DNA of 7,703 nt from Anaerolineales bacterium (GCA_020847355.1 JADLCG010000310.1:1-7703); one strand, 5' to 3'. Counted from the stretch's first letter, positions 1 through 6,044 are shown. A program made the numbers and translations. The notes: generated from the sequence alone by a model not told the origin.

Positions 1-902
1 CCAAAATCATTATGCCAATATGTGCCGTGAAATGAAATCCCACTTTTGGTTATATATTGCACCCAGGGCACGCCGGGCAGATCGAATCCGCTGGCGGCTA
101 GATCGCCCGCCGCCATGTGACGCGAAGGGCGCTTGTAGTAAGTGGTGAATGCGCCTTGCGGCGTGGTGTATGTCCCCACGCGGAAGATGCCGCCCGTAGA
201 AGCGGAAGCGACAAAAACTGGCGCGTCATCTTCAAAGGCGGTGACCAGTTGTTTTTCCAATTGCACCAGAATCTTTTTATTTTTACTCGGCACATCGGCG
301 GAAATCGGCGCTACATCTTCGGCGGTTAATACGCGCAAATGCGCGGCTTTGACGTAGTACAACTTGTTCCATTTATCGTCTAAAATCTGATACCAAACTT
401 CGCCGTTCGAGTCGGCGGTTGCCGCTTTGATCCAATGCGTGGTTTCGTAATAAATGCGATAGCCTACTTTGGAAGCCTGAGTCGCTTGTTCGTGCGCGTC
501 TGTATATGGCACGGTGACTTCTGCCAGCAAGCCGTCTTCGGGAATATCCAGCGTGGGGGTTGAGTTGAGGATCGTTCTCACCGGCTGAACGTTTCCCGAA
601 TAGACATAGCCTTCGATTGCGTTCGGCGAGCCGATCTCATACCAGATGCGGTTATTGGCGTTAACATCATCGCTGAGCGCCGTATTGACAATATTCAAGA
701 GCATATCGCGTTGACACAATTTAACTTGCGCGCCGCTCAGCGTGGGCTGGGCGTACATCCAAATTGTGCGCGTGGTGACGCGCCCTTGAAGCGCGGCAAA
801 CGGGTCGCTTAAATGCAAATTGAGCGGCGGAAGCAAAAGACCTGCCAACCCTGCGCCGCTCAATTTCAAAAAATCGCGTCTGGAGATTTCGTTCAATTTC
901 AT
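1..902 (-). CDS. Tat-exported L,D-transpeptidase (YkuD family) with SH3-like repeats, C-terminus cut off by window edge
   Basis: Reading the minus strand from ATG at 902 gives 300 whole codons with no stop, so the gene continues past base 1. Residues 7-13 read SRRDFLK, a textbook twin-arginine motif, followed by a short hydrophobic stretch (about 14-25), so export by the Tat route is predicted. Residues about 44-110 and 125-192 each carry a W-Y-x-I strand pattern followed by a Y-V strand (WYEIGSP...GYVYSGNVQPV; VWYQILDD...YYVKAAHLRVL), which I read as two SH3-like wall-binding repeats. From about residue 208 the YkuD transpeptidase fold begins (KKILVQLEKQLV, then STGG..RVGTYTTPQGAF) and reaches FHGTYWHNDF at 291-300, with the conserved His at 292. 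The S/T-HGC active-site segment would lie just outside the window, so activity cannot be confirmed. In the family the enzyme makes 3-3 peptidoglycan cross-links. It starts 25 bases after the stop of the transpeptidase upstream. Confidence 0.9.
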   Translation of the reverse strand, partial: MKLNEISRRDFLKLSGAGLAGLLLPPLNLHLSDPFAALQGRVTTRTIWMYAQPTLSGAQVKLCQRDMLLNIVNTALSDDVNANNRIWYEIGSPNAIEGYVYSGNVQPVRTILNSTPTLDIPEDGLLAEVTVPYTDAHEQATQASKVGYRIYYETTHWIKAATADSNGEVWYQILDDKWNKLYYVKAAHLRVLTAEDVAPISADVPSKNKKILVQLEKQLVTAFEDDAPVFVASASTGGIFRVGTYTTPQGAFTTYYKRPSRHMAAGDLAASGFDLPGVPWVQYITKSGISFHGTYWHNDF

Positions 903-911
903 TGCTGGCTG

Positions 912-920
912 ATTATATCA
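912..920 (-). promoter_or_regulatory. Extended -10 promoter element before the Tat L,D-transpeptidase
   Basis: On the minus strand the sequence reads TGATATAAT, a perfect extended -10 (TGn-TATAAT). No good -35 hexamer sits 16-18 bases upstream, which is acceptable for an extended -10. The box ends 9 bases before the ATG at 902 and no Shine-Dalgarno sequence lies between. The mRNA would therefore have a leader of only about 0-3 bases. This suggests the second transpeptidase can be transcribed on its own, although it is only 25 bases behind the first. Confidence 0.55.
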
Positions 921-927
921 ACGCCGG

Positions 928-1893
928 TTAGTAATGTACGTTGACCACCGTGCCAACTGCGGAGAAGTTATAAATCCATTCCGCATCGGGAATGCTCAAA
1001 TTAACGCAACCATGACTCATCGGCGTGCCAAAGTTATTATGCCAATACGTGCCATGTAAACCATAGTCTTTATAAAAATACATCACATACGGCACATCGG
1101 GCAGGTAATAGCCGGGACCAGACATATCCGAAGAGCGCAATTTGACCCAAATTTTAAAACTGCCGGTGACGGTTGGCGTGAGCCAAGTGCCAGTAGAGAC
1201 GATGAAAGAATTCACCAGCGTATCGCCTGCGTAAGCGTACACGCGCTGTTGGGATAAATCCACGTCAATCCAATGCACGCCATCGCCCACCGGCGCGGGC
1301 GGCGCCTCAGCGACTGCCGTTGGCGCGACATATTCAGAAGTCGGCGTATCTTGCACAATTTCCGCGATCAACCCGCCGGAAGGTTGCGTCGTTTCAACCG
1401 CCGCCGCAATAGTCGGCGCAACTGCGGTATTGGTCGGCACAACTAAGTTTTCTAAAGTTGGGGTCTCTACAATCGTCACCTGCGCAAGGCTCTCGGTAGT
1501 CGGCGCCAGCGTCGGTTCTAAGGAAGCGGTCACAGTGGGGTTAATGGTTGGGCTAACCTCCACTTCAACTTGCGCGATGGGTTGCGCTTGCGGGGCAGGC
1601 TTAGGAATTTCCACCTGAGCAAAAGAAATTCGGGATGTTTGCGGCGCAGGGACAGGCGAACCTAAAATAGAAGCCAAAACCGGCGAACGCACAGCCGACC
1701 AAGCCGCAAATGCAAAGACCGCACACCCAATGACGATTAAACCAATTGGCAAAAGTAGATTGCGTTTTTTCGCCGCTTGTTTTTTGGATGAAGCGCCGCC
1801 GCTTTCCGCGCTCGCAGTTTGATTTGGACCCGCGGCATTTGGCTTCGCCTTGGGCAACTGGTTCTGAGGTCTCTGCGCAAATTGATTATTCAT
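928..1893 (-). CDS. Membrane-anchored L,D-transpeptidase (YkuD family) with PT-rich stalk
   Basis: This 321-residue protein forms 3-3 cross-links in peptidoglycan, judged from its complete YkuD domain. It has a basic, Gln/Ala-rich cytoplasmic N-terminus (1-44, ending KKQAAKKRN), one transmembrane helix (about 45-67), a low-complexity stalk rich in Pro, Thr, Val and Ala (about 70-205), and the catalytic domain at 206-321. The active-site signature is intact: His280 in LHGTYWHNNFG and S293-H294-G295-C296-V-N, with Cys296 the expected nucleophile. I chose ATG at 1893 because AAAGG lies 8 bases upstream. An in-frame TTG at 1911 would add six residues (MIKVAI) but has no ribosome binding site. The HGTYWHN core is shared with the transpeptidase downstream, so the two are tandem paralogues with different export and anchoring. 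The amidase gene ends 84 bases upstream. Confidence 0.93.
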   Translation of the reverse strand: MNNQFAQRPQNQLPKAKPNAAGPNQTASAESGGASSKKQAAKKRNLLLPIGLIVIGCAVFAFAAWSAVRSPVLASILGSPVPAPQTSRISFAQVEIPKPAPQAQPIAQVEVEVSPTINPTVTASLEPTLAPTTESLAQVTIVETPTLENLVVPTNTAVAPTIAAAVETTQPSGGLIAEIVQDTPTSEYVAPTAVAEAPPAPVGDGVHWIDVDLSQQRVYAYAGDTLVNSFIVSTGTWLTPTVTGSFKIWVKLRSSDMSGPGYYLPDVPYVMYFYKDYGLHGTYWHNNFGTPMSHGCVNLSIPDAEWIYNFSAVGTVVNVHY

Positions 1894-1901
1894 AATCGCT
1901 A

Positions 1902-1906
1902 CCTTT
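1902..1906 (-). promoter_or_regulatory. Ribosome binding site AAAGG deciding the start of the anchored L,D-transpeptidase
   Basis: Minus-strand AAAGG is followed by 8 bases and then ATG at 1893. It supports that ATG over the TTG at 1911, which the site would lie inside. This is one of only two starts in the window with a clear Shine-Dalgarno sequence. Confidence 0.6.
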
Positions 1907-1931
1907 ATCAATAACTTGTAAATCTAAACGA

Positions 1932-1937
1932 ATTATA
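1932..1937 (-). promoter_or_regulatory. Candidate -10 box TATAAT upstream of the anchored L,D-transpeptidase
   Basis: A consensus TATAAT on the minus strand lies in the 84-base gap after the amidase stop, 38 bases before the ATG at 1893. Transcription from it would give a leader of about 30 bases that includes the AAAGG ribosome binding site. I see no convincing -35 hexamer, so the call rests on the -10 match and position. Confidence 0.4.
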
Positions 1938-1977
1938 AACTCTGGACGCTGGAAGCCATCCGTTTGTTACTGTTTTA

Positions 1978-2940
1978 TCACGGCAGAATAGTGGGCAAGC
2001 CGGTGGGCAAAACGCTTTCATTTTTTACGAAACAAAGAATGCCGTTCACAACGCCCTTGGCGACCAGATCCGTTTTTTGGGTGAGCATTTTCTGATCCAG
2101 ATTCAAAAAGCCGGTTTCGATGATCGCCGTGATCGTATTCGGGTCAATTTCAGAAAAAGCGTGATAATCGCGCATATCCTCGGTAATACTTCCGGCGTGA
2201 AAGGTCAAGCCGGTGGCGCTTTGATAGCGATCCGTCAAACAAGCAGTGAGGCGCTGAGCGCGGTTGATATCCCGCGTATCCATAGAAGAAGCCACCTTGA
2301 AGCCGGTCGCTTGGTCGTTGACATAATCGCAGGAATCGTTATGAATGGAAACCAACGCCACTGCGCGATAGCCGCTCAGGCGCGTATCAAACTCGTTGAG
2401 CAAATCCACCTGAAAGCCTTGCGCCACCAAACTATCTTTGACCATCGTCGCAATCTTCAAGTTGACGTCCGCTTCGGTGAGCGTGGTTTTTCCATTTTGA
2501 TCCATACATACCGCGCCGGAATCATTGCCGCTGTGTCCGGCAACTATGCCGATCCGCAGTTGCGGCTGGGGAGTTGCCGCAGGGTTAGAATCCGGCTGAG
2601 GCGTAAGGATGAGGCGCAATTGTTCCTGTAAGTTAGAAGCGAATAAGCTGTTGGGAGTCCAGGCTGTAAAAAGCGTCGCCACGAGCATTGCAATCCATAA
2701 TACGCTGAAGAAGGAATTGAAAAATGGCGGGCGGTTGCGCTCCGCGCGCGGGAGAGGGCGTTGCTCGGCTGGCGCTTGAAGCGGAGTTTCTAATTTCTCT
2801 GCAGGCTGTTCTGCAGAATCTTCCGCGTGAATTTGATTGATCGGTTGCATAGCTAAATTCATCATATTCTGTAAAAAATAATCGCGCAAGGGCAAATTTA
2901 TCCAATTTGCAACGCTCAAATTTACTCTTGACTCGCTCAT
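1978..2940 (-). CDS. N-acetylmuramoyl-L-alanine amidase (Amidase_3 family), single-pass membrane protein
   Basis: The product is 320 residues from ATG at 2940. The C-terminal domain (about 128-305) is a zinc-dependent Amidase_3 domain that cleaves the bond between N-acetylmuramic acid and L-Ala in peptidoglycan. Family motifs are visible: IGIVAGHSGNDSG with zinc ligand His136, EADVNLKIA with Glu156, VSIHNDS with His200, and the catalytic-Glu segment IIETGFLN with Glu275. Residues 74-93 form one hydrophobic helix after a basic stretch (RAERNR), predicting an N-in, C-out membrane protein with a short Pro-rich linker. An in-frame TTG at 2949 would add three residues, and ATGs near 2865 would shorten the tail, so the start is moderately sure. 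A -10-like GATAAT ends 8 bases before the chosen ATG. It is the first gene of a leftward wall-remodelling cluster and is divergent from the flavin reductase. Confidence 0.92.
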   Translation of the reverse strand: MSESRVNLSVANWINLPLRDYFLQNMMNLAMQPINQIHAEDSAEQPAEKLETPLQAPAEQRPLPRAERNRPPFFNSFFSVLWIAMLVATLFTAWTPNSLFASNLQEQLRLILTPQPDSNPAATPQPQLRIGIVAGHSGNDSGAVCMDQNGKTTLTEADVNLKIATMVKDSLVAQGFQVDLLNEFDTRLSGYRAVALVSIHNDSCDYVNDQATGFKVASSMDTRDINRAQRLTACLTDRYQSATGLTFHAGSITEDMRDYHAFSEIDPNTITAIIETGFLNLDQKMLTQKTDLVAKGVVNGILCFVKNESVLPTGLPTILP

Positions 2941-2956
2941 CTCGCGCAATTATCAT
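2928..2956 (+). promoter_or_regulatory. Sigma-70-type promoter for the flavin reductase/AMMECR1 pair
   Basis: TTGACT at 2928-2933 and TATCAT at 2951-2956 are separated by exactly 17 bases, close to consensus at both hexamers. The expected start base is the A at 2963, giving a leader of about 14 bases before the GTG start at 2977. The -35 lies inside the first codons of the divergent amidase and the -10 overlaps the amidase -10. Confidence 0.65.
2949..2954 (-). promoter_or_regulatory. Candidate -10 box GATAAT for the amidase gene
   Basis: Minus-strand GATAAT ends 8 bases before the ATG at 2940, with no Shine-Dalgarno sequence between. It overlaps, in opposite orientation, the -10 box of the divergent flavin reductase (shared bases 2951-2954). 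I find no clear -35 for this direction. It is consistent with a near-leaderless transcript. Confidence 0.4.
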
Positions 2957-2962
2957 CTTTCG

Positions 2963-2989
2963 ATGGAGGACCAAGCGTGGACAAATTAG
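2963..2989 (+). other. Eight-codon mini-ORF overlapping the flavin reductase start
   Basis: ATG at 2963 opens MEDQAWTN and stops at TAG 2987-2989, in a different frame from the flavin reductase GTG at 2977. Its ATG is 6 bases after the -10 TATCAT, so it would sit at the very 5' end of the mRNA, and its first codons contain the GGAGGA ribosome binding site used by the flavin reductase. It may be chance. It could also be a leaderless upstream ORF, or a sign that the gene once began here and suffered a one-base change. I cannot tell these apart. Confidence 0.2.
2965..2970 (+). promoter_or_regulatory. Strong Shine-Dalgarno GGAGGA deciding the GTG start of the flavin reductase
   Basis: GGAGGA is followed by 6 bases and GTG at 2977. 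It is the strongest ribosome binding site in the window and justifies a GTG start over the out-of-frame ATG at 2963. Confidence 0.8.
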
Positions 2990-3471
2990 ATTCGGAACAA
3001 TTACGCGCCGCAATGCGCGGGTGGTCGGCTGGAGTCACGATCGTCACCGCCGCCTACAAAGGCGAACTGCACGGCATGACCGTTAATTCATTCACTTCAA
3101 TTTCATTAGACCCGGCATTGATTATTATTGCGCTTCAAGTTTCAACCCGCACGCATACGCTGGTTTCAAAATCCAAAACTTTCGGCGTGACCATTCTAGC
3201 TAAAGAACAAACCGCGATTTCGGATTTGTTTGCCGGACGCAGACCGGACGTGAGCGAGCGCTTCGCCGAAGTTAAAACTGAAACTCTAGTCACCGGCGCG
3301 CCATTGATCGCCGACGGATTATCTTGGCTTGATTGCCGCGTGATTCAAACTGTTCGCGCCGGCGCGAACACGCTCTTCATCGCGGAAGTTCTCGCCGCGC
3401 GAGCCATCCATAACGGCGAGCCGTTGATCTATCACAACCGCGCTTATTGGGAACTCGCCGCGTTAAAATAA
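2977..3471 (+). CDS. Flavin reductase-like FMN-binding protein
   Basis: The 164-residue protein matches the flavin reductase-like (HpaC/RutF type) split-barrel family in length and layout. The N-terminal helix (LRAAMRGWSAGVTIVTA, about 9-25) leads into the FMN-binding signature GMTVNSFTSISLDPALIII (33-51). The family C-terminal strand pattern PLIYHNRAYWEL lies at 149-160. Members use NAD(P)H to reduce FMN or FAD, often for a partner monooxygenase, and act in the cytoplasm as dimers. No oxygenase gene lies in the window, so the partner and substrate are unknown. A flavin-binding role without reductase activity is also possible. Translation begins at GTG behind a strong GGAGGA. The AMMECR1-like gene starts 18 bases after its stop, and both probably share the TTGACT/TATCAT promoter. 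Confidence 0.88.
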   Translation: MDKLDSEQLRAAMRGWSAGVTIVTAAYKGELHGMTVNSFTSISLDPALIIIALQVSTRTHTLVSKSKTFGVTILAKEQTAISDLFAGRRPDVSERFAEVKTETLVTGAPLIADGLSWLDCRVIQTVRAGANTLFIAEVLAARAIHNGEPLIYHNRAYWELAALK

Positions 3472-3489
3472 AATCTCAAGAGATCAGCC

Positions 3490-4050
3490 ATGCTCACTTT
3501 GGCAGAAAAACAAACGCTTTTACGTTTGGCGCGCGAAGCGCTCAGCGCTGGCGTGACGGGTAAAGCCTTAAGCCCGCTGGATTATGCCTCCTTAACGCCA
3601 AGCTTAATGGAGCCGGGCGCTTCATTTGTCACGCTGACGATTGGCTCTGAACTACGCGGCTGTATCGGCGCTTTGGAAGCCTACCAACCCCTCGCCGAGG
3701 ATGTGCGCGAACACGCCATCGCCGCCGCCCTGCAAGACCCGCGCTTTCCGCCAGTGGATTCAAGCGAACTGCCCAACATCCACATCGAAATTTCCCGCTT
3801 AACCGCGCCTCAGCCTCTACAATATTCATCAGCCGCAGAGTTGATCCAAAAAATAAAACCGCAGGTGGATGGAGTCATCCTCACCGACGGAGTCCGCCGC
3901 GCCACTTTCCTGCCGCAAGTTTGGCAAAGCCTGCCTCAGCCTGAAGAATTCCTCGCGCGGCTATGCCAAAAAATGGGCAAGCCCGCCAACGCTTGGCAAA
4001 CCGCGCGCTTAGAAGCGCTCACTTATCAAGTTGAAGAGTTTTCCGAATAA
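3490..4050 (+). CDS. amrA: AMMECR1-domain protein (AmmeMemoRadiSam system protein A)
   Basis: This 186-residue protein is essentially a single AMMECR1 domain. The family hallmark LRGCIG is at 55-60, preceded by the strand FVTLTIG, and followed by the conserved DPRFPPV at 82-88, then IHIEISRL and the DGVILTDG..RATFLPQVW region (about 126-144). The C-terminal pattern of a short helix rich in Leu and Lys (FLARLCQKMG) also fits. The biochemical role of the family is not established. In many prokaryotes it is encoded with a Memo-like protein and a radical SAM protein, and neither is present here. A weak AAGAG-type ribosome binding site precedes ATG at 3490. The 18-base spacing from the flavin reductase stop suggests a two-gene operon, and 48 bases separate it from the TPR gene. 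Confidence 0.92.
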   Translation: MLTLAEKQTLLRLAREALSAGVTGKALSPLDYASLTPSLMEPGASFVTLTIGSELRGCIGALEAYQPLAEDVREHAIAAALQDPRFPPVDSSELPNIHIEISRLTAPQPLQYSSAAELIQKIKPQVDGVILTDGVRRATFLPQVWQSLPQPEEFLARLCQKMGKPANAWQTARLEALTYQVEEFSE

Positions 4051-4084
4051 TTTCAAAACAATTTAAGCAAATTAGAGAACAAGC

Positions 4085-4094
4085 GGTAAAATAA
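4085..4094 (+). promoter_or_regulatory. -10 region of a leaderless promoter for the TPR gene
   Basis: GGTAAAATAA contains a TAAAAT -10 box (4087-4092) exactly 6 bases before ATG at 4099. The same ten bases occur at 7274-7283 with identical spacing to another gene's ATG. There is no Shine-Dalgarno sequence, so the transcript probably starts at the A of ATG. A poor -35 match (TTAAGC, 4063-4068, 18-base spacer) is present. Confidence 0.55.
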
Positions 4095-4098
4095 GCGC

Positions 4099-6009
4099 AT
4101 GGCTGATCAATTCTCTTTAGACCAACATGACGAGACTATCTTTCAGGACGCATTAGAAGCCCTGCATCGCGGAGATCGCGCCCGCGCTAAAGAATTGCTC
4201 ACCTTACTTTTGAAGACCAATCAAAACAACGCCACTTACTGGATCTGGCTGAGCGCCGCAGTGGATAATGCCAAAGAACGCATCTACTGTTTACAAACCG
4301 CCCTGCAGTTGGAGCCGGAAAATACCACCGCCAAAAGAGGCTTGATTCTCTTGGGCGCGCTCAAACCGGACGAAACGATTCAGCCCTTCCCCATGAATAT
4401 GCCGCGCGCGTGGGAAGCGAAGCTATTACTTGCCAACGAAAGACCTAAAGAAAAAGGTCTAAAAGCCTTCACCAGAAATCCTATTGTGCGGCTGGCGGGC
4501 GTTTCCATTCTGGGTCTCGCTTTAATCGCGGCAGTGGTATTTGGATTTATCCTGCCGCGCCGGATGAATGTCAAATCCACTTCTACAATTACGCCCGGAC
4601 CTTCCCCCACCTTCTCGCCTACGCCCACCATCTTCGGCGCGACTGCCGCGCCCACCACCACCTTTGTTGGTCCAACGCCGTTGTGGATGTTCCTACCCGA
4701 AACTTATACGCCCACGCCGCTATACATCAACACGCCGCGCGCGCCTGAATCGCGCGATCAATACCGCTCGGCGGAATTAGCTTACAAAGCCGGAGATTGG
4801 GACGCTTACATCCAAAACATGGAATTGGTGCATCAACTGGAGCCAAAATCCGCCGATATTTATTACTACATCGGCGAAGCCTATCGGCATAAAGGCGAAG
4901 CCAGCAATGCGTTAGAGGCTTATAACGATGCGCTCGAAATTGACCCGGATTTTGGTCCGCCCTATTTGGGTTTGGCGCGCGCCCGATTAATGCAAGACCC
5001 CAACGCCAATATTGAATATCTCTTCAAGCAAGCTTTAGCCCGCGACCCAAACTTTGGCGAAGTGTACATCGAACGCGCCAAGTACTACCTCTTCCACAAC
5101 GATCCTGAAGCGGCGCTCGAAGATTTAAGCGAAGCGGATAAACTATTGCCGGGTTCGCCGGAAGTCCAACTTCTCTATTCAAAAGCCTATACAGATTTAG
5201 AAGATTTACCCTCGGCGATAAAATTCGCCGAGCAGGCTTATACGCTGGATATTACCAATCTCGAAACCTATCAAGTCTTGGGCGAGCTATACATCGCCGA
5301 TAAACAATATCAACGCGCCATCGAATCTTTGGAAGTATATGTAAACTATGAAGACGAAAGTTCGCTGGCTTTCGCCCTGTTGGGACAGGCTTACTTTGAA
5401 CAAAAAGATTACAAAGCGGCTTTAGAAAATTTGAATAAAGCCTATGCCCTCAGCCCATCCGGTTTACGCCGATTTTATATCTATCGCGGGTTAGCCAGCC
5501 TCGAACTGGGCAGTAACGATCTGGCGATTGAATATCTTGAAGACGCTTACGACTATGACGAAAAATCCTTTGACGTAAATCTCGGGCTGGTTCGCGCTTA
5601 TTTTGTCAACGAGACTTTTGGCACCGCCTTCCTCAAAGTAGAAAGGCTCGCCTCGCTCGCCAAGACGGATGAACAGAAAGCCCAAGTTTTTTACTGGCGG
5701 GCGCTGATTCAAGAAAAACGCGATCAACCTCAAGACGCGATCAAGAATTGGCAGGCTTTGCTCAAATTAGACGCCGAGGCAATGACTCCCGAAATGCGTG
5801 CAGATGCCGAGACACACCTCCGCGCTATGGTCACGCCCACTAACACGCCCAAGCCGGGCACACCCACGCGCACGCCTTCGCCCACGCAAACCAGCACGAT
5901 CACCCGCACCCCAAGCGTGACGATTACGCCCAGCATTACCAGAACGCCCAACGTGAGCGCTACGCCAAGCGCGATCACGCGCACGCCGACTCCCACGCCG
6001 ACCAAATGA
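4099..6009 (+). CDS. Membrane protein with TPR repeats on both sides of the membrane and PT-rich stalk and tail
   Basis: The 636-residue protein has five visible parts. Residues 1-90 form helical repeats of TPR type facing the cytoplasm (ALHRGDRARAKELL; YCLQTALQLEPENTTAKRGL). Residues 131-152 form one transmembrane helix, followed by RR. Residues 158-216 are a Pro/Thr-rich stalk. Residues 220-575 contain about nine TPR-like repeats, for example IYYYIGEAYRHKGEASNALE and LLGQAYFEQKDYKAALENL. Residues 578-636 are a Thr/Pro/Ser/Arg tail with TRTP-type repeats. TPRs are protein-binding scaffolds; no catalytic domain is seen and I do not know the partners. The basic flank before the helix is mixed, but the PT stalk implies the C-terminal part lies outside. 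It has its own -10 box 6 bases from ATG, and a hairpin terminator begins at its stop codon. Confidence 0.85.
   Translation: MADQFSLDQHDETIFQDALEALHRGDRARAKELLTLLLKTNQNNATYWIWLSAAVDNAKERIYCLQTALQLEPENTTAKRGLILLGALKPDETIQPFPMNMPRAWEAKLLLANERPKEKGLKAFTRNPIVRLAGVSILGLALIAAVVFGFILPRRMNVKSTSTITPGPSPTFSPTPTIFGATAAPTTTFVGPTPLWMFLPETYTPTPLYINTPRAPESRDQYRSAELAYKAGDWDAYIQNMELVHQLEPKSADIYYYIGEAYRHKGEASNALEAYNDALEIDPDFGPPYLGLARARLMQDPNANIEYLFKQALARDPNFGEVYIERAKYYLFHNDPEAALEDLSEADKLLPGSPEVQLLYSKAYTDLEDLPSAIKFAEQAYTLDITNLETYQVLGELYIADKQYQRAIESLEVYVNYEDESSLAFALLGQAYFEQKDYKAALENLNKAYALSPSGLRRFYIYRGLASLELGSNDLAIEYLEDAYDYDEKSFDVNLGLVRAYFVNETFGTAFLKVERLASLAKTDEQKAQVFYWRALIQEKRDQPQDAIKNWQALLKLDAEAMTPEMRADAETHLRAMVTPTNTPKPGTPTRTPSPTQTSTITRTPSVTITPSITRTPNVSATPSAITRTPTPTPTK
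5830..6006 (+). repeat. Low-complexity PT repeat encoding the TPR protein tail
   Basis: This stretch repeats ACGCCC/ACGCCA/ACGCCG units that encode TP steps, with TRTP and ITRTP copies at irregular spacing (TRTPS, ITRTPS, ITRTPN, ITRTPT). Thr and Pro dominate, Arg is regularly present, and there are no acidic residues. Similar composition is used as wall-spanning or O-glycosylated stalks in other surface proteins. That role here is inferred. The bias also creates a long open frame on the opposite strand, which is not a gene. Confidence 0.7.
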
Positions 6010-6044
6010 AAAAAATGAGCGGAATATTCCGCTCATTTTTTTTT
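6009..6044. terminator. Bidirectional intrinsic terminator between convergent genes
   Basis: A perfect 34-base palindrome (6009-6042, centre between 6025 and 6026) has a GC-rich core TGAGCGGAAT pairing with ATTCCGCTCA. It is flanked by 7 A on the left (6009-6015) and 9 T on the right (6036-6044). Read rightward it ends the TPR gene with a T tract; read leftward the A run becomes the U tract ending the zinc-ribbon gene. The last base of the TPR stop codon and the whole TGA of the opposing gene (6033-6035) lie inside it. Confidence 0.9.

Noticed and set aside
98..295. Small minus-strand frame near the left edge
   Set aside because: It is a shifted reading of the Tat L,D-transpeptidase, whose own frame is open from 902 to the window edge and carries family motifs.
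1430..1618. Val/Thr/Gly-rich plus-strand frame opposite the L,D-transpeptidase stalk
   Set aside because: It is a mirror of the low-complexity Pro/Thr/Val stalk and has no start signals.
1909..1911. TTG as start of the anchored L,D-transpeptidase
   Set aside because: It would only add six residues, has no ribosome binding site, and the AAAGG that serves ATG at 1893 lies inside this extension.
2077..2631. A 184-codon open frame on the plus strand inside the amidase gene
   Set aside because: It lies antisense to the catalytic domain of a clear amidase with all zinc ligands, its translation shows no recognisable motif, and no promoter or ribosome site was found for it.
2633..3013. A 126-codon minus-strand frame across the amidase start and the flavin reductase start
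   Set aside because: It overlaps the N-terminal coding part of the amidase in another frame and runs across the divergent promoter region. Its translation resembles no family.
5730..6036. Open frames on the minus strand opposite the TPR protein tail (Val/Gly-rich and Arg/Gly-rich translations)
   Set aside because: They are artefacts of the ACGCCC-type PT repeat, which is free of stops on the other strand. One also runs through the terminator hairpin.
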